Source of the DNA: Candidatus Sumerlaea chitinivorans
GTDB taxonomy: Bacteria > Sumerlaeota > Sumerlaeia > Sumerlaeales > Sumerlaeaceae
Length of the DNA stretch: 64,000 bases
Direction of reading: 5' to 3'
Assembly: GCA_003290465.1 (NCBI GenBank)
Contig: CP030759.1
Span: 3,225,106-3,289,105, forward strand
Positions within the stretch are counted from its first letter, which is position 1. Each line of letters opens with the position of its first letter. The notes under the pieces are model-generated. The model did no database searches and was not told the origin of the DNA. It was given only the letters and a program-made list of their open reading frames with translations. Both the position numbers and the translations under genes were made by a program. Shown here one piece after another: positions 57,180 through 64,000 of this stretch.

Positions 57180-58592
57180 CTATGGCACGCGCTGTGTGTC
57201 CCCCGGGCTAAAACGCCGATGATAGGTGGTGCCAGCTTCAAAAGTGTAGTTGAACTGCTGTCGCAGAACGGTTGCGGGAGGATAACGGTTGTTCATCGCC
57301 GAGATCCGGACTTCATAGGTTCCGGGCTCAATCTCTATGCTGCGGGACTCGCCAATCCCGAGGATGACATTGATCGGTTCGGTCCCTTCCGCCGGCACGG
57401 CAACAAAAGTCACCACAGCGTCCGCAAACTCATTACTCAATGTTAGCTTTGCTTTCTCGCCACTTCCGGGTTCGGAAGTGAAGTAAGGGTCCGAATTTAC
57501 GTTTCGAAACCGCCGTCTCTCGGGGTTCTTCTCTGCCTGAGGAGAATCTCCTCGCACCTCGGGCCGGATCACCTCCACTCGAGTGGTGCGAATGCCGGCG
57601 TGTGGAAGGCTCTCGGCTTCCACGGATTTTCCGCTTTGAGTTTCTGCCTGCGTTGGCACGGCGCGCGGCGAGGTGGGCTTGCTGGGGGCTACACCGGAAC
57701 GCTCCGTCGCAGCTGGCGTACTCTCGGTGGGGTTTTCGTTCTGGGCCTTGAGCATCAATGCCTCATCGGCAGGGGATAGCGTTGCGCGAATCGGAGGGGG
57801 CGTGAACACAGGTTTCGGCGTCGGCGTTGCGTTGACCGCGGGGGAAGGGGAGCTGGCTGTCGTTGCCCTCGCTGATGGTGTGGCATCGGCAGGCTCTTGC
57901 GGTATCGCCTGATTCGCCTCGTTCGTCTTCGTGGGCTCAGCCTCCGGGGTCTCAGGAGGAAGGGTAACCTCACGGACCGCTAAGGGGTGGCGTGGAGTCG
58001 GGGTTGGCGTTGCGTGCGTCGCTCCTTTAGGAGAATCCGCCATGAGCTCCTCCGCGCTCTTCACTGCCACGCGCCGCCCGTCGGGCAACACTTTTTCGAT
58101 CACCTGTTCGGTGTGCGTCTCGGGGGTAGGCTGCGGTCGCGCTTTCTTTCCAAGGCGGCGAGCAATTTCGTCGGCCGCCTCACGGGCTCCGGCTGTCATC
58201 TCGAGCGTCTGCACCCGTTCGCGAATTTCGGGTCGCGCCTTGTTGCCGGCCAGCTCAAGATAACGCCGATAATAGTAGAGCGCAGCCCCTAACTGTCCTT
58301 TCCCGTCGTAAAGCTCGGCCAGCCGACGCTGAACAGCGGCTTCGTTGGGGTAGCGCGAATCGAGTTCGACAAAAATCCGGATTGCAGCATCCACATCGCC
58401 CGATCGCACCAGCTTTTCAGCTTCTTGAGCTCGTTGGAGCCCCTCTTCTGGAAGCCGAGCTAAGGCGGGGGCCACGAGCCCGATTACGAGCGTGAGCGCT
58501 GCAAGAAACCGTGCTTTGCGGGCAAAGGTCCCCCTCAAGGACAAGTTCGGTATAGTCGAAAAATGATCTTGGACGTTCCGCCAGAGTCTCAT
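57180..58592 (-). CDS. Secreted TPR protein with long Pro/Thr-rich linker
   Basis: The start was set at the ATG at 58592, giving 470 residues; the longer frame would overlap the upstream flavoprotein gene. After a signal segment (FLAALTLVIGLVAPALA) come two or so TPR-like helical pairs (QRAQEAEKLVRSGDVDAAIRIFVEL, AAVQRRLAELYDGKGQLGAALYYYRRYLE). A long disordered stretch follows (about 190-370, TPTPTPRHPLA-type), then a compact beta domain of about 90 residues with FADAVVTFVAVPAEG and IEPGTYEVRISAMN. Probably an envelope scaffold. The ribosome site is weak, so the exact start is uncertain. Confidence 0.7.
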   Translation of the reverse strand: MRLWRNVQDHFSTIPNLSLRGTFARKARFLAALTLVIGLVAPALARLPEEGLQRAQEAEKLVRSGDVDAAIRIFVELDSRYPNEAAVQRRLAELYDGKGQLGAALYYYRRYLELAGNKARPEIRERVQTLEMTAGAREAADEIARRLGKKARPQPTPETHTEQVIEKVLPDGRRVAVKSAEELMADSPKGATHATPTPTPRHPLAVREVTLPPETPEAEPTKTNEANQAIPQEPADATPSARATTASSPSPAVNATPTPKPVFTPPPIRATLSPADEALMLKAQNENPTESTPAATERSGVAPSKPTSPRAVPTQAETQSGKSVEAESLPHAGIRTTRVEVIRPEVRGDSPQAEKNPERRRFRNVNSDPYFTSEPGSGEKAKLTLSNEFADAVVTFVAVPAEGTEPINVILGIGESRSIEIEPGTYEVRISAMNNRYPPATVLRQQFNYTFEAGTTYHRRFSPGDTQRVP

Positions 58593-58689
58593 AGGTTTCA
58601 CAGTCTTACCACGTGGCGATGAGTTCAAGCATAGACTTGGGAAGGAACGCTCTACGAATTTTGCAGGTGGCCGCGCTGGGCATGTTGGA

Positions 58690-59979
58690 TCAGGCGACGG
58701 CTCCGCGCCCTGCAAGGAAACCGCTTGCCCACGCCCACTGAAAATTGAACCCGCCGATTCGCCCATCCACGTCCAAGATCTCGCCGCAGAAATGAAGGCC
58801 GGGGACCATTCGTGATTCCATCGTGCGCCAATCAATTTCGCGCAGATCTACGCCGCCGGCCGTGGTCTCGGCAAAGCTAAAGCCGCGGTCCCCGATCACC
58901 CGCAAGGGCAGCGCCGTCAGCAACTGAGCGACGTGCCGCCTTTCTTCGCGCGTGAGTTGCGAGACCACGCGTGGACCGAGCTCGCCAGCGAGGGCGCGTG
59001 CGAATCGTTCTGGATATAAACCAGCAAGTACATGGCCCAGCGAACGTTTGGGCGATTCGCGTGCGGCCGCTTGGAGCATCGCAATGGCGGATTCCAAAGT
59101 GGGCAGATCTCGGTGCCCGAGTTCGACCAGTGCGACTCGAGTGCCCGTGCGATCGCGGTAGGCGACCACGTGTCGCGACAGATCGAGCGTCGCCGGCCCA
59201 CTGATCCCGAAATGCGTGAAGAGCACGGGTCCCTGCGTTTCCGCCAGCGCCTTGCCCGAGTCGTCGCGCAGGACAAGCCGAGCGTCCGCGCTGAGCCCGG
59301 AGAACTCCTCAAAACGTCCTCCGACCTCGGCGCCACGCTCCAACACAAGTGGGACGAGGGCAGGCAGCGGCTTGTGGATAGTGTGACCGAACGCACGCGC
59401 CCACTCATAACCTGCGCCGTCGCTTCCCGATTTCGGGAGCGCCATGCCGCCAGTGGCGAGGATCAGTCGCTGAGCGTAAATCTCGCTGGCGTCGCCCCTG
59501 CGCTGGACAACGAACCATCCGTCGGCACGGCGCTCGATCCTCTGAACCCGCCAATTCGTGCGCAGCTCGACCCCGAGAGTGGCCATTCGCCGGAGAAGCG
59601 CCTCAAGAACCTCACGCGCCTGCCCCGACTTCGGAAAGTACTTGCCGGTGGGCTCCAGGACGAGCTCGACCCCCAGCTCGTGCATCCAACGCAGTGTTTG
59701 CTCCACCGGAAAGCTGCGAAGCACGTTGCGGATGATCGTGCGAGGTCCGCCCCAATAATCCCGCTCAGAGACCTCGCGATGGGTCACGTTGCAGCGCCCA
59801 CCCCCACTGACGAGGATTTTCGCTCCGACACGTGGCGCGCCTTCGAGCAGGACGATCCGCGGCCGCTTGCGTCGCGGGTTTCCACCACAGGTTGCCGCAA
59901 AGATCGCAGCCGTCAAACCCGCCGCGCCCGCCCCGACGATGCACACGTCGTATTCGTCACGATGAGTTGTGGACCCCAT
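58690..59979 (-). CDS. BaiN/HI0933-family FAD-dependent oxidoreductase
   Basis: The 429-residue protein (start at the second ATG, 59979, after AGGTGG) has the FAD-binding DVCIVGAGAAGLTAAIFAA. It also has VSGGGRCNVTHR, typical of the HI0933 family, LILATGGMALPKSGSDGAGYEWA, the ETTAGGVDLREIDWRTMES motif, and the end LHFCGEILDVDGRIGGFNFQWAWASGFLAG. The family includes the bile-acid reductase BaiN and many flavoproteins of unknown substrate. It is cytoplasmic. The gene precedes the TPR protein gene on the same strand by 97 bases. Confidence 0.93.
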   Translation of the reverse strand: MGSTTHRDEYDVCIVGAGAAGLTAAIFAATCGGNPRRKRPRIVLLEGAPRVGAKILVSGGGRCNVTHREVSERDYWGGPRTIIRNVLRSFPVEQTLRWMHELGVELVLEPTGKYFPKSGQAREVLEALLRRMATLGVELRTNWRVQRIERRADGWFVVQRRGDASEIYAQRLILATGGMALPKSGSDGAGYEWARAFGHTIHKPLPALVPLVLERGAEVGGRFEEFSGLSADARLVLRDDSGKALAETQGPVLFTHFGISGPATLDLSRHVVAYRDRTGTRVALVELGHRDLPTLESAIAMLQAAARESPKRSLGHVLAGLYPERFARALAGELGPRVVSQLTREERRHVAQLLTALPLRVIGDRGFSFAETTAGGVDLREIDWRTMESRMVPGLHFCGEILDVDGRIGGFNFQWAWASGFLAGRGAVA

Positions 59980-60338
59980 AGCCACCTGCCGTTCATTCAC
60001 TCAGCGAGCGGCGCACCCGCCCGCTACTACGGAATTGAGCACAATTTTAATGAAAAACAGTTACAACAGGCCGTCTAAAACCCGTTGAGGAAAGCGTAGG
60101 TCGGACCAAAAAAACAAAATGCATGAGGGGTAGATCGGCGGTTGGTGGGCTGATCCCACAACTTGCAATCACCTCACGATTCCCAAACAGACGCGGTCAA
60201 ATAACACGATATCTTAGAATGTCACAAGCGGGTATTGGAGGGTCTTACGGCTTATTGGTTCACACGATTCCGCATCCGTTTCGACAAGTCTTGCGTGAGG
60301 TGGACAAACCAGAGGCTGAAATTATGCTCTCGGGTGTG
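59980..60338 (-). other. Gap between the ligase-like and flavoprotein genes
   Basis: About 359 bases with no gene and no clear terminator. An A/T-rich patch near 60040-60060 may contain the promoter for the flavoprotein gene. Confidence 0.4.
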
Positions 60339-62714
60339 TTAGTAATCCGGTAGATTGCGGAACCATAGCCAGCTTTTGGGTTTTGGGTAAGTAGTAGATG
60401 TGCCGATAGCCACCCCGCGCTGCAGCGGGTCCATTCGCGAGTACACGCAATAAAGTAACCAGCCAATCTCGGCAAACACACGGTTTGCCACATTATCGGG
60501 GCGAGGCGCGATATTCAGACTATGGGTTGCAAAGAGTGCGGCCACCGCCCAAGAACGATCCTGATTGCGATAAATGAGGACCTCCTCGCGCATGTTGCCC
60601 GAGTACCAAGCACAGTGCTCAAGCGCTGGTCCACGCGGGAGGTAGCGGACCAGCCCCAATTCTTCTTGGCTTGCCTTCAACGCATTGCGCATAACCCGAG
60701 CGATGCTTGAGTGGTTGTCATCCGTGAGTGTCACAAAGCTGTGCACGAGCTGCTCCGCTGTCGCGCTCGTGACCCATTCCGCAGCAAGGAAGCGGCGCTC
60801 AGCGTCGTCCTGTACATTTGATCGACCACATACTGTGCAGAGTGGTAGTTCGTGAAGCCCTTGCGCAAACCATGGGTGGCCAAACCAACGCAACGCTGCC
60901 GCGGAGAGTTCCTCTCTGGGGAAGTGCCCAAGGATCGCGGGCAAATAATCCGAATATGGATTCTCTATGAGATGCGCCACCCAGTCGGGTAGAGAAAGGT
61001 TTAGCAAAAAGTGTGTTGGGGCCGCCTTTGAAACGGCGTACTGGTCGACGGCTACGGTCTGTTGTGACTTCTCAGCGGCGACCTGCGCGGCGCAAGCCAA
61101 AGTGGCAAGTACGCTCGGGAATACATAGCGGCCCTCGTTATCTCGCTTAATCCAGTTACCGATATCGACATTAGAGATCGCCTGATGATCAACTTCCCAT
61201 TGGTACCCACTAAATAGATCCATGAAGTGAACCGAAAGAGTCCCCGTGGATTTCTTAAGGATTGCTCTCACACGTTTTGGGAGGCGGTCCTGAAAACTTG
61301 TTGGTGGTAATAGGAAGTTCACGACCCAGAGTATTAGCAATCCCAGTGGCACGAGGTAATGTTTGCCAAGGGAAACATGGTGTCCGGCTGTTCCCCGCTT
61401 CCTCCAAACCTCACTGCGTGCAACCACGAGTCCCCCCATAATCCACAGAGGTAGCAGTAAGGCAAAACTATGATAAAAACTATCTGCGATTACAGGTACG
61501 ACAAGCCCCGCGATAGAAACACGCATCCATGTCGAGAACATCTTCCACGTCGTTGAAAAATGCGTTCCTATGACTACACAAAGAGCAAGTGCAATTCCCA
61601 CCAGCCCCTCGTTCCAGATCCTGAGAGCCAAATGGCTGTGGATGTCAGGATAAAGGTATGCCACGTTGGGAAGCTGGTAAAACATTCCATATAGTATAGG
61701 CCACGTCCCAGCACCGTAGCCGCAAAAAGGACGCTCCAACAAAAAGCTAAATGCTACTTTAAGTAAGTACGTACGATTCGAAAAAGAGCTATCAGAATCA
61801 CCTACCAGAAAACCAAACCGCTGAGTCAGCACGTTTTTCGTGACGACTATCCCAGCAATAAGACCGGCAATAAAGATTCCCGATGCAAAAGCCCACTTCC
61901 TCGTGCCGCCGGCGAAACCCTTCCGTCTCACGGCAACGTAAAGAATACCCACAACCTGAGTGACGAAGCCGAGAACTGCGCTTCGCGTGCCCGAAAGCGC
62001 TAAGCAGATACCGGATAAAAAGACTACGATTAGATAAGTCACCCTAAGGATTCTTTTGGACGCTCGCTGGTACAAATGAGCTGCCGCTGGCCAATAGAAG
62101 ACAGAAATGGCACCTAAAAACACTGGGGAGGGCGTAAGACCCGGCATCCTCGTTCCAGAACCATAGTGTTGTCGGGCATCTAAAAGGCCAAGGACGTAGG
62201 AGAGGCGCTCATTGGGTCCATGGGTGATCAACCAATTTTGAATCGTCGCCGCAGCAAAGTGTGCCACGAGGGCAAAGCACAAAGCGTAAAGCAGCCCACT
62301 TTCGATGCTTAGCCGAATTTCGCTGCTCTGAGCTGCCCAAGTTACGGCAAGAATGCACAACCACATAAAGATGGTGTTTCCATACCACAGATATGCAGCA
62401 ACGTTCGGAAGCGGAGTGGCTGCGACGTAAGCGCTGATTAATGAGCCATGATAAACCGCCAGTGTGCATACCAGCATCGTGCAAGCGAAAGCCACACTGC
62501 GGTAAGTTCCCATCGCAAGAAAGCCGAGGACGGCGAGGAAGGCCAACGGCGCCCATGAGAACCGACCTTGATACATTTCAAGAGGATTCGTGACCAAAGA
62601 CATACTTGTATAATACGGAAAGCTGGCGAGAAAAAGCCACGCAAAGGCGATTGCAAGTAGCCATGTTAGAAGGGGATCACCGCGTCTTTGTTTACCAGCA
62701 GATGTGGAAGTCAC
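60339..62714 (-). CDS. Second O-antigen-ligase-like protein with degenerate beta-lactamase-like domain
   Basis: The 791-residue protein has a membrane block to about residue 470 with Wzy_C features: CLALSGTRSAVLGFVTQ and NRTYLLKVAFSFLLERPFCGYGAGTW, then HSHLALRIWNEGLVGIALAL. Residues about 490-791 follow the beta-lactamase pattern: SVHFMDLFSGYQWEVDHQA, YVFPSVLATLACAAQVAAE at the SXXK site (Ser kept, Lys replaced by Ala), a long helical section, SATAEQLVHSFVTL, and YLPRGPALEHCAWYSGNMREEVLIYRNQ with no KTG. The architecture matches the protein at 38623, but sequence similarity is low. It is downstream of the secreted gene at 62763. Confidence 0.72.
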   Translation of the reverse strand: MTSTSAGKQRRGDPLLTWLLAIAFAWLFLASFPYYTSMSLVTNPLEMYQGRFSWAPLAFLAVLGFLAMGTYRSVAFACTMLVCTLAVYHGSLISAYVAATPLPNVAAYLWYGNTIFMWLCILAVTWAAQSSEIRLSIESGLLYALCFALVAHFAAATIQNWLITHGPNERLSYVLGLLDARQHYGSGTRMPGLTPSPVFLGAISVFYWPAAAHLYQRASKRILRVTYLIVVFLSGICLALSGTRSAVLGFVTQVVGILYVAVRRKGFAGGTRKWAFASGIFIAGLIAGIVVTKNVLTQRFGFLVGDSDSSFSNRTYLLKVAFSFLLERPFCGYGAGTWPILYGMFYQLPNVAYLYPDIHSHLALRIWNEGLVGIALALCVVIGTHFSTTWKMFSTWMRVSIAGLVVPVIADSFYHSFALLLPLWIMGGLVVARSEVWRKRGTAGHHVSLGKHYLVPLGLLILWVVNFLLPPTSFQDRLPKRVRAILKKSTGTLSVHFMDLFSGYQWEVDHQAISNVDIGNWIKRDNEGRYVFPSVLATLACAAQVAAEKSQQTVAVDQYAVSKAAPTHFLLNLSLPDWVAHLIENPYSDYLPAILGHFPREELSAAALRWFGHPWFAQGLHELPLCTVCGRSNVQDDAERRFLAAEWVTSATAEQLVHSFVTLTDDNHSSIARVMRNALKASQEELGLVRYLPRGPALEHCAWYSGNMREEVLIYRNQDRSWAVAALFATHSLNIAPRPDNVANRVFAEIGWLLYCVYSRMDPLQRGVAIGTSTTYPKPKSWLWFRNLPDY

Positions 62715-62762
62715 AGTTCAATGAAACTCCTGGACAAATGCATTCTTGGAAACCACCCATAA

Positions 62763-63662
62763 TTACTTGCGCTTAAGCGCAATTACACGGATTACAATGA
62801 TCGCACCCAGCAAAACACCCAAACCAACTACCCATGGGTTTACAGAATATACGTTACGGTAGCGATGACGAAAGGTGCGGTAGGTTTGGTCATTCAGAAA
62901 AGTAAGTCCCTTGGTTAGAGAGGGCAGAATACCGTTGGCGGAAATGTTTGGGCTGATGGGTTCAATATGCTGGATTTGAATGTTGGCAGCTTCAAAATGG
63001 TTACTTAGTCGAATTTGGACTTTTGTCGGAAGTCCAAAGGACCATGGCTCAAATCCTGAGAAATGGACATTAAGAACATCCACCGTTTGGTCTGGGTGCT
63101 CTTTGGTCGGAAAGCTCCGGCGAATCTCAACTAACCTCTTGCTATCAAAACTAAACGACAGTTGCCCATCGAGGAAAAATCCTGCATCTGCACCTGTAGC
63201 TGGCTCTGGGAGGCTAATATGCGTAATTGAACCAGATGACTCGAGCTTAACGGCATCTTGGTTGGCGAGTAACTTGCGCCTTGCATAGGCATAATAATGG
63301 TAGGGGTTATGAGTACTGTAAAAGAGTGTCAGAAATTGCGGGTTGGGCACAAGTTCCGATGGGGCGAAATTGACCCACGCCTGCGTGGCTGTTGTGTCAG
63401 GATGATATTTCGTGACTACGCGTCCTAGCCGATCGCGGATATCGAGAACGATCGTGTCGCCGAAATAGTATGCCGTAATCTCACGTTTGCTCGGTTGTTT
63501 GTCGTTTGGATCCTGGATCGTCGCCACCGCGCGTACTTTTACTCTGGGTACAGTGGTCTGCTCAAGGTAGGGCTGGAGTTCTTCATGGCTTGCACCAAAA
63601 AGGAATCCATTGAGGGAAAGTACTCCAGACAAGATAATGAAACGAAGATGATTTGTGCTCAT
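62763..63662 (-). CDS. Secreted protein with C-terminal membrane anchor, unknown function
   Basis: The 299-residue protein has a signal peptide (FIILSGVLSLNGFLFGAS), a beta-rich extracytoplasmic part with a YYFGDTIVLDIRDRLGRVVTKY strand pair and repeated aromatic residues, and a C-terminal helix with basic tail (VVGLGVLLGAIIVIRVIALKRK). It has the same overall build as the 41896 protein (signal, beta domain, C-terminal anchor). I could not align their bodies. It lies between the small Cys-rich gene and the ligase gene. Confidence 0.65.
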   Translation of the reverse strand: MSTNHLRFIILSGVLSLNGFLFGASHEELQPYLEQTTVPRVKVRAVATIQDPNDKQPSKREITAYYFGDTIVLDIRDRLGRVVTKYHPDTTATQAWVNFAPSELVPNPQFLTLFYSTHNPYHYYAYARRKLLANQDAVKLESSGSITHISLPEPATGADAGFFLDGQLSFSFDSKRLVEIRRSFPTKEHPDQTVDVLNVHFSGFEPWSFGLPTKVQIRLSNHFEAANIQIQHIEPISPNISANGILPSLTKGLTFLNDQTYRTFRHRYRNVYSVNPWVVGLGVLLGAIIVIRVIALKRK

Positions 63663-63691
63663 TTTCTCGCACTCTATTCGTGAAAATTAGG

Positions 63692-63735
63692 GGAAACGGA
63701 AGCGTGCGAGGTCCTCTTCCGCATGCTTCGGTTCC
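63692..63735 (-). terminator. Hairpin between the Cys-rich peptide gene and the next gene
   Basis: A 16-17-bp imperfect stem (63692-63708 with 63720-63735, one G-T pair or mismatch and a bulge) is followed on the minus strand by CCTAATTTTCA. It could act as a partial terminator, leaving the peptide transcript more abundant than the downstream genes. Confidence 0.55.
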
Positions 63736-63755
63736 GCCCCTTTTCTTTTGTGTGA

Positions 63756-63962
63756 TTAGACGCATTGACAGCGGTCGAGAGAGCCGTCGTCGCGGTAAAA
63801 TGCAGTGCAGCGCTGTTTAGGGTCGTCACAGGTTCCCGCGCAGTAGAGCATCTGCGAGCGTGGATCTATGCGTGGGCCACACTTGTCACCGCCAGCATAC
63901 GCCACAATACTCGATACGAGACAGCTTCCTGCCAGCAACCAGAAAACTACGGATCGCGTCAT
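63756..63962 (-). CDS. Small secreted Cys-rich peptide
   Basis: The 68-residue product has an outstanding ribosome site (AAAGGAGGTGA) before its ATG and a signal peptide (SVVFWLLAGSCLVSSIVAYA). The mature part of about 45 residues has six cysteines (CGPRIDP, YCAGTCDDPKQRC, CQC). The pattern suggests a disulfide-rich peptide. It is followed by a hairpin and then the two membrane-protein genes. The rest of its upstream region lies beyond the window edge. Confidence 0.75.
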   Translation of the reverse strand: MTRSVVFWLLAGSCLVSSIVAYAGGDKCGPRIDPRSQMLYCAGTCDDPKQRCTAFYRDDGSLDRCQCV

Positions 63963-64000
63963 AACAGTTCACCTCCTTTCCGCAGCGGGTACAAAAAAAA

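Overview
This window comes from the chromosome of an uncultured-type, diderm bacterium. Evidence for a two-membrane cell: O-antigen-ligase-like membrane proteins, a lipoprotein, periplasmic binding proteins and large secreted repeat proteins. A tandem pair of TIGR04073-type (exosortase-associated) proteins, golvesin/xanthan-lyase-type surface domains, Pro/Thr-rich linkers and a group 3b-like NiFe hydrogenase would fit a lineage near Sumerlaeota, Planctomycetes or Verrucomicrobia. I recall Sumerlaeota genomes with this flavour, but the assignment is an impression and was not tested. No rRNA, tRNA, CRISPR array, transposase or phage gene was recognised.

Layout. 1-5695 (minus): the 5' part of a secreted subtilase overlapping an NtrC-type response regulator, then asparagine synthetase. 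5939-11670 (plus): three secreted proteins (TIM-barrel hydrolase-like, lectin-like, kelch plus thioredoxin-like) and a sugar ABC binding protein. 11755-13111 (minus): an SDR and an RpiB-like isomerase with an altered active site. 13292-22526: a thioredoxin-like lipoprotein, a zinc-type binding protein, the TIGR04073 pair, rbfA, nth, an FkbM methyltransferase, a radical SAM/SPASM protein, YraN and an ABC-2 exporter. 22778-34699 is mostly housekeeping: glgA, phoH, a 7TM-HD phosphodiesterase, purA, a DUF1385 protein, an orphan MalG-type permease and spmAB. 35007-38027: a Cys-rich secreted protein and ATP sulfurylase (sat), the latter with a good promoter/operator candidate.

38623-46725 is the most unusual region. 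It has an O-antigen-ligase-like protein fused to a degenerate class-A beta-lactamase-like domain, a Cys-rich secreted protein, and a family of membrane-anchored DUF1573 proteins. Within that family one copy is frameshifted, a near-identical 0.64-kb 3' segment is shared by two copies, and a third copy survives only as a decayed fragment. A second locus at 60339-63962 repeats the theme on the other strand: Cys-rich peptide, membrane-anchored secreted protein, and a ligase with a degenerate beta-lactamase-like domain. An intact serine hydrolase of the same fold lies at 55584-56963. I consider these two loci the best candidates for an undescribed envelope system.

47083-51625 (minus) is a five-gene sulfhydrogenase-type operon with a cyclic-nucleotide-binding module in its middle. 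It is followed by a glycosyltransferase with an extra C-terminal domain, RNase Y (rny), a TPR protein and a BaiN-type flavoprotein. Where the first ATG is implausible, start codons were moved on the basis of ribosome binding sites, signal peptides or family N-termini.
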